A stretch of DNA of 64,000 nucleotides from Ailanthus altissimus (GCA_946807835.1 OX327700.1:23906001-23970000), one strand, 5' to 3'. Positions 1-12,943 are shown, counted from the stretch's first letter. The notes: a model not told the origin generated them from the letters alone. A program made the numbers and translations.

Positions 1-2224
1 GAGTGACTCCATTCTTTTTCTCTGTTTGCTTTGGCTAGATAGGTCCTTCCCAAGGGAGCTCATTCATTTCCCTCTTTGATTTTGGGACTATCTTCGGCTC
101 TGATGATAATTTGTTATTTTCAATCTATAATTCCTCTATTTATAAGGGTTTGAATTTTTTTTTTTTTTTGGTATTTTAATGATAACAATGCTCGGCATTT
201 GTTGGTGTTGTTGGGACGATGGTGTGGCTTGTTAGGATGATGGTTTGAAAATTGGTGGTATTATTAAGATGATGGTCTAGAGATTGATGGTATTGTTAGT
301 TTGGTATTTTGTTGAATTTTAATTTTTGTTAATTTTTTATTTTGTAATTATTTTAATTTTTCTTAATTTATTCAATTCAATTCAATATTTATTTTTGGGC
401 ATTTTAATGAAAAATTGTGAAAATTTATTAAAGAATTTTCTAATTTTTTTCTAAACAAAACTTTTGGTAGAGGAAATTTAGTGTATATATAAAAATATTT
501 GTTAGTTTTGTTGAATTTGGTGTGTATATAAATATTTGTTAGTGTTGTTGGTCTATGACATCTGGGATGGTGTTTTAGGGTTATGGTTAGGATGATGGTT
601 TGGTGATTAGTAATATTGCAGGGTCTGGTAGTGTTGTAGGAATAGTGGTGTTGCTGGATGATGGTTTGGTGATTGGTGGCATTGCATGATTTGGCGTTTG
701 GTTAATTTTTCATTTTCTTTTAACTTTTTATTTTGTAATTATCTTGATTTTCTCCCATTTTATTGTTAATTTCTTCCATTTATAATATTGAACCAATCGA
801 AATATAATATTCTCATTTTTAATCACTGCTTAATAAATAATTAATCTAAAATATTAGTAATTATTATCTAATTTTAACTTTTAAATTATCATTAAGTGTT
901 ATTATATTAATGATTAAAAAATTATTAAATTAATATATATATCATATCATGTCAGTAGAAAATAAAATAGTAAAAAAATAGATAAATAAAAAAGTAAGCA
1001 TTTAACAAAATAATTTTATTGAAAGGGACTAACTGAAGTATTTTAAAAAAGATAGAAGCGTAGTGGATAATTCAACATGCACATAAAGACTAAATTATCA
1101 ATTTTCTTTTTGTTTATTATGTTGAACGACTATTTTACTCGTAGCTAAATTCTATAAGTATAATTACATTTTTACCTTCTCTTATGATGATAATTAACAC
1201 AAATACTAATTTATTCTTTTAATATAAAGTAGTGTAGTCAAAAGCAATCGACGAGGAGAGTAGGTGGGTGGTATTCAAAGTGTATTAGACTATTTCATTT
1301 GCAGCAATAATTTATCATTATAAAATATTGACATTTTATTTCAATTAATTTTTAAAAATAAAAATACATGTTATTAATATTATATTAAGATTACAAATAT
1401 GACCATATATATTATAATATTGTACATGATAATTAATAGGTATTTATATTATTATTTTTATTAAAAGAGGAGGTATAAATATCATTATACTTATCTATTT
1501 TGATTAGGGGTAACATAATCTTTCAATGTAGTTAACAAAAACAAACCTCAGGACAAATTCACTTCAGGGTCATTAATTTGGCTCTTTAAATTGAGGGATC
1601 ATAGCTCCCATTAATGTTATAGATATCGGGTAATAATTCCTTTATTCCTTGATTTAAGGGGTAATAACTCTCTTTCATTAATTCAATAATTTTTTCTCAA
1701 TTTTAAGGATAAAGACCCCCTTTTTAAGATTAGAATTTGGCCCTAAAATCCAAGGAACATGAAATAAATAATTCAGAAAATACATACCTTTCACCATTGT
1801 TGTTCAAGTTAAAATTTGCTTAAAATACTTTAAATCTTTTAGCCTATTTCAGCTTAATAGTCTTTTAGATGGATGAATCACCGGCAAAAGTTATTGGGCT
1901 ATATTAGGGATCTTAGTATTTATAATGTACTTCGTTGTTTTCTTCAAACAAAAAATCGGATAATTTTTTTTATATTTGAAAATAATGATATCATTATCAT
2001 TTTTTTTAAAATAATGCGAATAATTATTCTTTTTCTTATTTAAAATCTTTTAAAAAAGTGATTAGTTATTAATTTATGTTAGAAAATTTGTGCATATAAG
2101 TTTATAAATATTTATATATGTATTCTCATAAAAAAAATTATGAATTATTTATATATACTCATAATTTAACATCTGTCCATTTCCCCAGATCTACTACATG
2201 AATGTGTGTGATATTTTTTCCGAG
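1..2224. other. AT-rich intergenic DNA
   Basis: No open reading frame with recognisable content was seen on either strand. The stretch is strongly AT-rich with many homopolymer runs. The only structure is the loose repeat at 190-760, listed separately. Confidence 0.6.
190..760. repeat. Degenerate interspersed motif repeat
   Basis: A motif close to GGATGATGGTTTGGTGATTG recurs near 234, 270, 585 and 655. Each group of copies is followed by a similar T-rich segment containing TTTTTATTTTGTAATTAT (about 335 and 727). This looks like an old duplication of a roughly 150-350 bp unit. No coding content is visible. Confidence 0.45.
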
Positions 2225-3335
2225 AAATGATGGGAACGGCACTGACTACCAAAATTTATGCATAAAAAATATAATAAAAAAAGGTCCCAAAGTGCATTAA
2301 TCATCACACACTGAAACTTAATACTCAATAGTCTCAGCCATTACGATAAAAGGTCTTTGGTGCTGCGTGCAAAAGATGACGGGATGGATGGAAAAAGTGC
2401 AAAAATTTCATGATGATCAGAAGAGTTGACTAAGAAACGCACCTGTGGTGGATCACATTAGGCTGTCTTCAGATATTATTGGGGCAACTTTGTTTGACAA
2501 TACGTTTCATTTAATAGCAACAGCATTAAGAACATTGGACCATGCTAGGGCAAGTTGTTCTATAGACAGCAAATCAACATGCATGCATGCTTTGGTTGCC
2601 ACACTAATAATGAGAAATTTGAAGTTTATTAAGTAGTTTATATTTCTTCAGTATTGGTTATGTAAGGCTTGGCAACTGTCCGAGGGGCCAAGGTCCATTA
2701 ATAGGAGGAGCGTGATTTTATATGTAATGTAATGTCAATAATCAATTTGTCTCCTGCAGGTCACACACAAATTTGATTTTATGCAAGCTTTCAAACAGTA
2801 AAAAACGTGCATCCTCAACTCATCTCATCTATTGCATGTGCTGCTTTGGTTTTGGTCTTATCGCTTCAAGTAAACCAGACACCCTCCTGCATGTGCACCG
2901 ACAAACTTCTATTTTTGCCTTGCATGCTCTGTTGCTTATGCTTTCGGCGACGTCCCATCTATATTCGATTTAGGGTATATTTGTAACTGCCATATTTTTA
3001 CGTACTTTTAAAAATGCCATAGCAAAAATGGTTGGTGAATACTCAGTTTTATTTGATAACTACCAAACATTAACTGATATATAGACTAACTCTTATACTT
3101 GAATATCAGTTGTGCTATTATACAGTGATTGCGGATTAAAAATAACAATACTTCAATCCCAAACATACTCGTATTTGTTCTCCTAAATTACCCACAAATT
3201 TCACCAAGAGCCGATTTAGAGACGGTAAACTCTTGATCATTTAGAGTTAGCATGAGATCAAGCTCCTTTTCCAGGCTCGATGTCACTATACCATACAGTA
3301 ATTTGTCTTCTTATGGAGCAAATACAATTTTCATT
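2225..3335. repeat. Dispersed duplication, copy A (partner at 22797-24835)
   Basis: Long collinear similarity links this stretch to 22797-24835. The best-conserved block (about 2330-2480 against 22880-23030) shares strings such as GATGATCAGAAGAGTTGAC and GGATCACATTAGGCTGTC. A second block, 3115-3335, matches 24605-24835. Short open frames inside are not conserved between the copies, so the segment is probably non-coding. Origin unknown: it could be an old segmental duplication or an unrecognised transposon. Confidence 0.75.
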
Positions 3336-6107
3336 TATATTTGATTCATTAAAGCACATGAATATACTTTTGAACATTGAGTAGTAAATAAGAAGAAAAA
3401 AAAAAAGGAAAGGGAACATCATAAGAATAACTGTGTAGCTGAAATTGAATTACTAGTCATCTTACTAAAACAGAAAATGCCAAATACAAGGTTTATAAAT
3501 GAATAAAATGAGTTGATCAAAATTAATTACCAATATATTGGTATTCGTAAATCTTAAATAATAATGAATTTGGGATTTTTTAATTTAAATTAATTAATTA
3601 AAGAGATTTTTTGGTACAAAAAATCATTATGAGCACAAATTCTTATGCAATTTTTTAAATTAATGTTTAAACAATAAAAAATATTAACAAATTATATTGT
3701 ACATAATTAATATAAATTTTAAAACATTAACAATTTTGATGTTTTATGTAATATAATATTTTAAAAAATTAGTTGCATTATAAAAATATTTTTCAAGTTT
3801 TAAAAATAAGGATTATTTTTACAATAAAAATAATTGTTATAATTAATATAATTGTTAATATCTTTATTATTTCTCAATTAATTTTTAAAACTTACAAAAT
3901 ATCATAATTATGATATTTTTTCCAAAAATCAAATTCATAAATTTCCTTCCTTTGTTCAAAATTTTGCAGTGTTATTATTTTTTTAGGATTTACGAGTTCC
4001 AATATTTAGGCAATTTATATTTAATCACCCAATTAATATTTTATGATTATATAAAACATAATAAATATATATATGTTAAAGATATTATGTGGTAATTAGT
4101 TCACTTGTATTCAAATTTCAACAATTCTTTTATATATTTTAGAAAAAAAAATGACCACACAGGACAAAAATATCCAACAAATAAAAAAAAATCTAACAGA
4201 ACCCTAAAAGAGTAACCACAGGGGATTAGCCGATAATTAACCCAAACTTCAAAAGAAAATGTCATTAACATGAGAAATAATGTAATTTATAAGAAGAATA
4301 ATGTTATATTTCTTAAATGTTATATAATAATTGTCTGACACTTTAATTTAAAATAAAATTTAAAAAGTATAATATTACTCTTGAAATATCAATCGGCTGC
4401 CACATTAATGACATACATAATATATTATATAATTTAATAAGAGCAATATTATTTGAAAAAGGAAAATATAGGATCATAAATTTCTTAATACGAACTTACA
4501 AAATAATTGGAAGATTTTTTGTTTTTCTATCTGCACATCATTATCAAATAAACTTAAACCCATTTTAGCAAGAATCTTGGGAACACATTGCTAATAACTG
4601 GCGATATTTTTGCTTGTATTCCCGTTTAGTCAATTTGTTTTGAGTATTAAAAGTTACAACCGGCATTCAGGCATGGTTTTATATGAATAACCTACAAAAA
4701 AAAATCTTTGCCGAAACGTCACTCTTTGTGTCTACAAGTCCTAGACTATGGAATTGATAACTGACGTAAACTACAGGAATGGACAGCTTTGAAGAAATAG
4801 ATTCAAAGGTGGTCCATAAAAGTTTTCACAGTTGAGATTGTTCTTCTTCATATCCAAATCCCATCGCACGTACAACGACAGAAATACAAAGCACTGTGTT
4901 ATCGAATCTGATGTCATGGGAATTGAGAAGAGAAAGAAGTGCATAAGTTTGTGATCAAAACATCTGTTGTGGAAAGTTTTTTTAAATTTTTTTTTTTCTG
5001 TGTTAATGGATCAGTTTTAGCTGTCGTAAGTTATATTGTTTGCAATTAAGAAGAAAGCTCATTGGAATTTTTGAAAATTAGACAAAACAATAATAAAATG
5101 AAGAGCTACATGCAGGTTGTCATACAGCAGTTTTGTTTATACATTCTTCATTTCACTACCGAGAAGAAACGAAATGAAAAGAGTAGCAACTCTATATACG
5201 GGAAAACAACGTAAGAACCCCTAATGGCTTGTGACCGCTTATAGTTTTAAAAAGTCTAAATTTCTCTCACCATTAGTAAAATTATGTTAAATCATAATTT
5301 TGTTTTGTTTTTACACAACTATAAATTACCCCTGAGGTCTGACATCAGACAACTAGTGAGCCCTAAAATTTTTTAAAGAAAAATTCTTTCAAAATATAAT
5401 TAAATATAACTAAAAATGCCAAGTAAAACACACGTTTACTCTTTAAAAAATAACTTTTTTTAATGATATAATCTCCTTTATTTTAGTTCGGCTTTTAGTT
5501 CAGAAACAAATATAAGAGTGTGTTTATATACCTTTATAAGTTTTGTTAATTGAAAATTTTAGAATGTGTAATCTGAAATTATGTTTTCGCCATGGACGAC
5601 CTACACAAGATGGAAGATGAGTACGAATGCAGGGTACTGGGTAGAGTAATGCAGGAAACGTTAAAAAGTTGCCCTGGCCTTGTCGTGGCAACACGTGAGG
5701 ACCATGGGCCATAATCCTAATTGAGAAATGTTGACGTATGACATGTGTATATGTATTGTCACCGTCGCTGTGTCTAGTCACATCAGTCTTGTACATGTTT
5801 CCCGTATATGCATAATCCATGCGTTAGCAGATGTGAAGGAAATAATTAAAGAAAAATAAGTAATAAAGCAAAGAAACATCAGTCTTGTACATGTTTACTG
5901 AAATATAGACGTTTAATTGGACAAAATTAATACCATCTGGTTACTGAAATATTACGAGTTTAATAGGAAATAATTAATACCATCTTATTATTTTTCTTGT
6001 ATTCACAAAGAGCAATTGAACTAGAAATCTTTATTAGAGTAAAGATAAATGTACAATTAATTTATTATTATTAATTAATTTTTTTTTAAAAATAAAATAA
6101 TTATATA
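3336..6107. other. AT-rich intergenic DNA
   Basis: Mostly low-complexity AT-rich sequence. A more GC-balanced island at about 5575-5825 has a 98-codon open frame on the minus strand and a short open frame on the plus strand. Neither resembles a family I know, and neither has supporting splice or promoter signals. A short string CATCAGTCTTGTACATGTTT occurs near 5779 and again near 5877. Confidence 0.5.
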
Positions 6108-7001
6108 TATTTAAATTAGTAATTCAAAATTATGTTTGTATATGATTTTAAGTTTAAAATTTATGAAAAGTCATTATAAATTTAAATACACAATGAACGT
6201 ATGAAAAATGAATAAAATAGAGAGTCAAAAGAGAGGAGTGTCCGAAAACTAGAGAAGAGTATTTTCAGGTGTGAGCATCGCAGTGCTGGCTACTCAGTGT
6301 TGCAGCGCTGAAGTTAGAACTCCCAGTGTCATGGCACTGACCTAAGCACACTACACTGCTAGGTTGAAAGTCACATCTAAGGTGTCGCAGTGCCCAGTTT
6401 TGAAAAATATCATTTTTAGTTTGGATTAATTTCTTTAAGTGAAATTTAAAACTTTATATACATGAACTCTTATTTCAATTAAATTTAATATTTATAGTGA
6501 TGTTGTGTATACTATATAAATCGTTGTAACCCTTTAGAAGTCATTAAGTATTAAGAGAAACTCGAAGAGAAAAAATAGAGACCTAAAGAGTCTTGAATGT
6601 TGAGTGTGCAAGAGACCGTCATAGGTAGTGTTTAACTTCTAAGTGAACGAAAGAAGCACTAATAAATCTCTTTGAAAACTCCTTATTGTAGTATTTTTTG
6701 ATAATCTCTTGAGAGATATCTTTGTGATTTGTAGTTCTTTACGAACTTAATAAGAGATGGTAGGATTCAGTGATCTACCGTGGATGTAGGCGTTTATCAC
6801 CGAACCATATATATTGACTGTGTGATTATTCTTATTGATTTTATTCTTATTTTTATTCTTGATTGTTTGTAATTGTGATTAAAACTTTTGCACGCATTTG
6901 AGATTTATTAGAGTACACGCCAAAAAAACCTCATCAAATTAATATTAATACAAAGACTAATTATAAAGAAGAATTAATGCTAAAGCTAATATCCCCCAAC
7001 T
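6108..7001 (+). mobile_element. Solo LTR, Copia-like family of this window
   Basis: The start (a decayed TGTTAGAATTGGTGATTCAA) and the order of internal blocks match the LTRs at 12075, 21817 and 35225. These blocks are a GC-rich repeated motif near 6270-6370, then CATTAAG..AGAGA..CTC, a TCTCTTGAGAGATATC-like block, and GATCTACCGTGGATGTAGG near 6772. It ends near CCCCCAACT. Flanks ATATA (6103-6107) and ATATG (7002-7006) look like a slightly decayed 5-bp target duplication. No internal domain or second LTR lies next to it, so it is a solo LTR. Confidence 0.7.
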
Positions 7002-7146
7002 ATATGAAATATAAATTATAACTTATATTATTTAAGCATAGTAAGATTTAAACTCCAAAACTTTTAATTCTACTTAAAAAGACTTGATTGATTGAGTCAA
7101 CTAATACTTACATAACCATTTGATTAAATATTTAATATATATATAT

Positions 7147-8112
7147 GAGGCAGATTCATAGCACCTCTTTTTTTTACACAAATTTTGGCATAATTATTTA
7201 CCCATTAAATTATTTTTCATTCAATTGTTAAGATTAAAATTAAGATATAATTGTTGTATTTTTAAATGTTATTTAACAACTAATAGACCCATCATAATAA
7301 TAATTTATATCTCTCTCCTCTTTTATTTTTTTTTTATTTCATTCAACTCATTTTTTCGCTCTCATATTAATGCTTTCATCTCTTATTGTATACAAATATA
7401 ATATTTAACAAATTTTAACAATTTATTTATAAAAAAAAACATTGAGTACATTATGTCAAGATAAATATTTGTATTACTTCTTTCAAAGAAAAAAAAAACA
7501 AAGATAAATATTTGTATTATTACTTGGATTCTGAGGTTATATTTGTATTACTACTTTTCACGTGTAATTTCCATTAAAAATACCAGATATATTTTTTTGC
7601 AAGTTGTCATCCTCGTTAAACTTTAAATCAAATCAAAGTGATTAGCCAAAAGTGTCTTATAATTTCAACCCTCCATTGTTAGGATCATGCGAATAATATT
7701 ACTTTTAGAGCTTGGGTAATAATTTGATAAGAGTAGATAAAATTTAAACCATAATATCCTCCCAACAATAACTCCTACAATTTCTCTCTAAAACAAAATA
7801 ACCTATTGACAGTTCACATCAATCCACAACCCGTTCTCCTTTTGGTAACCTAACTTAACCTCTTCGATATTATAAATACAATAAGAGATTATATATGATA
7901 TTGGATAAAATAATAAAAAAAGAAATAAAAGAAGTGAGAGAAAAAAAAATTATTATTATTATGAGGTTCATTAATAATTAAATAATTTTTAAAAATATAA
8001 TAATTAACCTTAATTTTAATTTTAATTTTAATCATTAAATAAAAAGTGATCTAATAACTAAAAATTTATATCAAAAGTTATGTAAAAATAAAAATGTTAT
8101 AAATCCTGCCTT
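7147..8112. mobile_element. Foldback-like element with long inverted repeats inside a TA tract
   Basis: Sequence 7147-7425 is matched in inverted orientation by about 7865-8112. The outer ends are GAGGCAGATTCATAGCA and, reading the other strand, AAGGCAGGATTTATAACA. Both ends are embedded in (TA)n runs (7137-7146 and 8111-8133), so the insertion site or target duplication was a TA microsatellite. The centre (about 7430-7860) has no open frame. The form fits a non-autonomous Mutator- or foldback-type DNA element. The superfamily is an inference. Confidence 0.65.
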
Positions 8113-8559
8113 ATATATATATATATATATATAATTTCTATCTATTTGTCGATTTAGTCCAAATTGCATGCATTTTCATCTTTGACTTTCCATTTCTGTT
8201 TTCCTTTTTTCGTCTATGTATGTGAACGACGAAAGTTAATTACCCTTTTCCTTATTTTAGTTATTAATTAGCGGTACTTTTTTTCCCTACTTTTCCTGGT
8301 AGTAACCTTGTTCACTTTTTGTTGCATTTTTGTTTCCTTACCCAGATCAATATGAACTGTTTTCTTTTCTTTTTCGTTTTGCTATCTTTACTTATCATTA
8401 TCTGGGTTACGATATCTCTTTTTTTGGAATTCACAGGGCATTTAAGTTTTACCATGAGAAATTGATATTTTCTAAATTATAAAATGATTTGTAATTATTG
8501 GAGTTTTTACATACTCTATACTATTTTATTGGTAGTTTAGTACTTTAAAATTCTAAGTA
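8113..8559. other. AT-rich spacer with TA microsatellite
   Basis: Begins with the TA repeat that borders the foldback element. The rest is T-rich sequence with no recognised gene or repeat. Confidence 0.5.
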
Positions 8560-9324
8560 TATGACTTTGTTTATAAGTAAAATAAGAATAAAAAAATTAC
8601 ATAAAACAAAATAGAAACAACAATCACACAAGACACAAGAAATTTATATAGTTCAACAATAAATGCTTATGTTTATGGTGAATCACAGAATTGTAACTTC
8701 TTTTATTATTTAGTTCACAAAAAATTCACAGATCTCAAAATCATTAAAATCTTTCACAAGAGATTACTAAAGAATACGATAATAGATAAACTCTTCAAAT
8801 GGTCTATCAACACTCTTTTGCGCACTCAACACTCAAGTACTCTCATAATAAACTTCTCTCTCATACACCCAATGCTTTAGTGCTCTACGAACTCTTTATT
8901 TGACACTCTCTTTGATGCCTTTGATGCATGCAAAAGCACAATTAATCTAATAGGTTTGCAATAGATTATATACTCTAAAATATCTTTAGAAATCCTATTA
9001 ATTTCTAATTTGAATAGGAGATCATATGTTTAAAAAACTCAAGACCAACTCAAACTAATCAAAATTGCTTTAAATGCTAATTTCCTAAAAGTGGATGCCT
9101 TCACGTTACGGCACAGTCGCACCGATGCAATGTCGGCCCAATACCACAACGCCAAGGCTTAGAAAAAGGTCTCATCTTGTGTCTTCATGCCTCTCTTCGC
9201 TTTTGACTCTTCATCTTTGTCTCTTTCTCGTACGTCCAACAAGTACTTGATCTCATATCGACTCCTCATTAATCTTCAACTCAAATTTTTTCTCAAACTC
9301 GATTTTGAATCACTAATTTCAACA
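8560..9324 (-). mobile_element. Solo LTR (minus strand), same Copia-like family
   Basis: Read on the minus strand from 9324, the sequence starts TGTTGAAATTAGTGATTCAA, the family terminus seen at 12075, 14385 and 21817. It then shows the same layout: a purine-rich stretch, a GC-rich motif zone near 9100-9160, an AGAGAGAAGTTTATTATGAG block and a CTCTTGTGAAAGATTT block. The low-coordinate end is uncertain and set by loss of similarity. No internal domain is attached. Confidence 0.6.
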
Positions 9325-9873
9325 CTAATAAAAGTCATGACATTCAATATGAATACATCATCGTTTTATAAATTGAGCACAAAGAACCTGTTTCAGTTAT
9401 CCAGCGGAAATAATTCTGAATTCTTATACCACATATAAGTTATATATGCAGCAGAAAGAGAATTTGTCCCTCGGTCATTCCGTTTACATTGTACAATATC
9501 TACTATAATAACATAAAATTTTCCAAATTATTTTTTAAAAAAAACAACAACAACAACAACGCAGTTTCAGAACTGGGCCACCAGCCAATCATAGTACAAC
9601 CATGCAATTGATTCATTACATGGTCGTCTAGCAAATACATGTTCATGGTCCACACACACACACACAAAAAAGGCAAGACGTGATTGCTTACATGGAACCC
9701 GTGCTTGACCTAAAATTTCCCTTGTATCTTGGATTTTAGCTTATCATCGATCGAGAATCAGTAGGGAAAAACGATAGATAAAAAAAAAAATTGAAGAAGA
9801 AGAAGAAGAAGAAGAAGAATATTAAACAGGGAAAGTGAGATTCATATATGTTTCTAAAAGCTAGAATCCTCTT
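9325..9873. other. SAUR 3' flank with simple repeats
   Basis: Contains an AACAAC run (9545-9560), a CA repeat (about 9651-9666) and a perfect (GAA)9 run (9793-9819). The last 100-200 bases next to 9873 should hold the SAUR 3' untranslated region on the minus strand. No gene was seen. Confidence 0.5.
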
Positions 9874-10314
9874 TCAACAGCTTTGTAACATAGGTTTGCA
9901 AGAACCCCATTTATTAACACTAACACTTGAGTCATCATTTGCTTCTTCATCATGCCATTGTTCAGCCAATATCCTCTCGAGCTCACTTGGCCAGCATGGG
10001 ATTGTTAATGCGCCTTCACGATAAAATCCATACTCTTCAGCCGCTTGCTCCAAAAGTCTCATAAATGAGGGGTGCTTCAAGAAATTCAATGGGACGATGA
10101 ATCTCTTCGGCTCATCTCCGTACACAGCTAACACGGCAACATGTCCTTCTTTAACATCTTCCGGCACATTGGTTGAGTCTCTGACTTCTTCATACTCATC
10201 AGAGTAGAAATTTGATTTTTTACCCAACAGAAGACTCTTTTGCAGCTTTTTGGCAACACTCTTGAACTTTGGAATGCCATTATTCGTTTTGCCAACGGTT
10301 CTAAGCTTAGCCAT
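9874..10314 (-). CDS. SAUR family auxin-responsive protein
   Basis: Intronless 146-codon gene. The SAUR domain (auxin_inducible family) covers about residues 51-120, with hallmark blocks EGHVAVLAVYGDEPKRFIVP and HPSFMRLLEQAAEEYGF followed by GALTIPC. The N-terminal 50 residues are basic and variable (KLQKSLLLGKK), as usual in SAURs, and the C-terminal 25 residues are a variable acidic tail. SAURs are small early-auxin-response proteins; well-studied members promote cell expansion by inhibiting PP2C-D phosphatases and so activating plasma-membrane H+-ATPases. That role is family knowledge, not read from this sequence. The start is the first ATG and no longer frame exists upstream. Length and single-exon structure are normal. 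It resembles the SAUR71/72-type group but I do not assign a numbered symbol. It stands alone here, without a tandem SAUR cluster. Confidence 0.9.
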   Translation of the reverse strand: MAKLRTVGKTNNGIPKFKSVAKKLQKSLLLGKKSNFYSDEYEEVRDSTNVPEDVKEGHVAVLAVYGDEPKRFIVPLNFLKHPSFMRLLEQAAEEYGFYREGALTIPCWPSELERILAEQWHDEEANDDSSVSVNKWGSCKPMLQSC

Positions 10315-10373
10315 AGTAGTTTAGTTTTCTTATTGAGGGGTATTTGCTGTTACTTTTTGAATATGTTAGCTTG

Positions 10374-10376
<3 letters not shown>

Positions 10377-10411
<35 letters not shown>
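10377..10411. promoter_or_regulatory. (TA)17 microsatellite in the SAUR promoter
   Basis: A perfect TA run lies 63-97 bases upstream of the SAUR start codon on the minus strand, where a TATA box is expected. No other TATAAA-like site is closer. The run may therefore act as the TATA region, and its length could vary between alleles. A CCAAT sequence in minus orientation lies near 10535. These regulatory roles are inferred. Confidence 0.4.
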
Positions 10412-10412
<1 letters not shown>

Positions 10413-11457
10413 GTTAAGAGGAGAGCTAAGATAAGAATGGATGGCCGATATTTACAGTGATATTAGCAAGAAAGATAGAAGAGAGAAGGGACATGGTCTC
10501 CCTGACTTATGATTATTGAGCAGACCAGTGCATGTGATTGGGAACTTTCTAGTTGTCAACTTACAATGAAACGTCCCTTTTAGTTAGTCATATCTGCCTT
10601 CAAATTATTGGCACAGTCAGCATGTAGGCTTCAATGTTGCCATGACTTTTGTTTGCTATCTCACTTCCTTTTTTATCATTTTTGTAGAGGGTGTAATTCG
10701 GAGCTACTAAGTTCAATTTCTATTATAGGAAAGATAAAGCGAAGTAGTAAACATTATGTGATGATCACATTGAATTTCACGAATTAATTAAACATCTTGT
10801 ACCATCATATAGTTAGATTGATTTAATGGGTCTTTGATTCAACAAGTGCCTAACTTGCCTTTTTATTTAATTTTATTTTCATGGTGTGAAGAATCTAGTT
10901 AATATGTATTCAAATTGCTAAGCACATATATAAACAAAAAAGACTTTGATAAACAGACAATCTTATCTTTTCAATGCATCCGATTGAGTCAGTAAGCCAG
11001 CGTTTCATCCTTTTAAACTTTACTGATAATTCAGAGTCTCTCTAAATAGTCACGCGTTTCGTTTATATACGCCTTCATATATTTTATGTTCTGAGTTTGT
11101 TGTTTCATTAGATATTTCTCATACTTTCAAAGAAAATAATCGTGCTGCAAATATGTCTGTGAATTTGGAATTTGATGTGATGAGTTTTTCGGCGGGATTC
11201 TACTCCCTTTTACTGTTGTGAAATTTTCTCTAAGGATGCTAGTGGTATCAAAGTTATTGGTTTTATTGATTTTTTTTTTATTGCCTAAATTTTTCTCTTT
11301 TTCTATTTGGTTTTTCCTCTATATTTTACATTAATAATGTTATATTTATATAGTTGAAAGATAAATTTTATATCTCAATTAATGTGATAATGATGTAAAT
11401 CTAGCACTACTTGTTCGACGTTTATGTAAAAGACTCATTTTTCCTTACCAAGCACCA
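10412..11457. other. SAUR upstream region and intergenic DNA
   Basis: Moderately AT-rich. The first 300 bases are the likely SAUR promoter (minus strand). No coding sequence or recognised repeat beyond that. Confidence 0.5.
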
Positions 11458-11800
11458 TTGGGGAGGGTTGTTTCTTTTTCTCTAGTTGTGGTTATAGTTT
11501 ATTTCCCTCTCATTGTCTAAAATGGTTATTTATTTTTTTCTAATTGTGCAAGTTGTTTATTTCTTATTTTCCTCTAATTGAAGAATTGTCATTGTACTAA
11601 TTTAGTGGAGATTGTTTATTTTTCTCCAATTATCTAAAAGGGTTGTTTATTTTCTTTCAATTGTAAAGATTATTTATTTCTTATCTAATTGAAGGGTATT
11701 TAGTTATTTGAGAGGTTTGTTTATTTTCCTTCAATTATGAAAGTTGTTTATTTCACTCTAATTGTGAAGATTTGTTATTTCCATTCAATTGGAAGGTTAT
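11458..11800. repeat. Degenerate minisatellite, unit about 30-40 bp
   Basis: A T-rich unit of the form GTTGTTTATTTTCCTCTAATTGTGAA recurs about nine times with changes (for example near 11640, 11728 and 11747). Spacing varies between about 20 and 50 bases. No coding content. Confidence 0.55.
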
Positions 11801-12074
11801 TATTAATTGAATCCATAATAAATCTAACTTTAGAAGTAATTCAAACTCTTTAGATCGAGATGAAAACAACTCAAACACTTCAAAGAAAGTAGCAAGAGAA
11901 GATAAAAACAATTAGAATTTCATATAAACATGACCTTTTGTGTTTCCTTAACAAAAAGATAAAGCTATATGATTGAGTCTAAAAGCTAGAAGCAACAACA
12001 TAGTTTCCTTATAAAGAAAAAATTAAAAAAAATGAAACAAATTAAAACAAATAAACAAAGATTAAAAAAAAGAA

Positions 12075-12943
12075 TGTTGAAAAATTGGTGATTCAATAAT
12101 TTTGGTTGGACAAGAATTGAAATGAATACTAAAGTGAAGAGTTACAAAAAATTTAGAATATGTGGGACGTGTATGGAGAAGTCTAGAATATGTGGGACAC
12201 AAAGGGGTAAGCGAAACGGGACTCAAAGACGTAAAGGAAGCAAGAAAATGCGGGATAGGAGTATAGGGCTGAGCGCCGCGGCGCCCAAAATAGCAACCCA
12301 ACGCCGCAGCACTGGGTCATCAGCGCCACAACACTGGCGCGATTTTGGCTAGCACCGCAGTGCCCAGGGACGAGCGCCACAGCGCTAAAATATGTGAAAA
12401 AGTCCGTTTTGGTTCAGGATTTCTAGTTTTGAAAAGTTTTGGACTTCCAAAATAAATGAACTCTTACTCCAAGAAGGAATAGGGTTAGTAGGCACGAAAT
12501 ACACCATATATAAACACTTGTAAACCCTTGATGTTAGATTAAACATTAAGAGAGACTCTAAGAGAAGGGAAGAACTGGGTAGACGCTAAGTGCTTGTGTG
12601 CGTTAGGGTAGAACCGTTGTTTGGGTGATCATTGTTCTTGGTAGAGTAAGAGTTCACAAAACGTTTAGGTCCTTTTGAGGGTTCTTTATTGATTTTTCTT
12701 TGTAAAATCTCTAGGGAGTTATAATAAGAGAGGCTAAGATCCTTGGATCCACCGTGGACATAGGCAATTGGCCGAACAACGTAAGATTGTGTTGTGCTCT
12801 TTTTTTCTACTTTAGATTCTTGTTGTTCTTGCTTGATTGACAGGTTATTCCACTACGCAAGGAGGTTAGTGTTTTAGGTTGAATCTTGGGTTCTTCGCTT
12901 CAACATAACCTTAAGGGGGAGAAGGGCGTTTTCTCCCTCAACA
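12075..12943 (+). repeat. 5' LTR of the gag-protease element
   Basis: Begins TGTTGAAAAATTGGTGATTC and ends CCCTCAACA. A GC-rich zone (about 12270-12390) carries repeated AGCGCCGC / CGCCGCAGC motifs. TATATAAAC (12507-12515) is a likely TATA element, followed by CATTAAGAGAGACTCTAAG near 12544, probably the start of R. The reverse strand of the GC-rich zone shows long open frames, but these are side effects of composition. Confidence 0.8.

Noticed and set aside
2445..2973. Short open frames in duplication copy A
   Set aside because: Not preserved in copy B at the aligned positions, so they are unlikely to be coding.
5524..5820. 98-codon minus-strand open frame in a GC-balanced island, with a short plus-strand frame opposite
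   Set aside because: Matches no family I recognise and lacks promoter or splice context; the openness is explained by local composition. Kept only as a note in the intergenic entry.
12062..12380. Overlapping open frames on both strands over the 5' LTR
   Set aside because: They come from the GC-rich AGCGCC repeats of the LTR and are not conserved in the 3' LTR.
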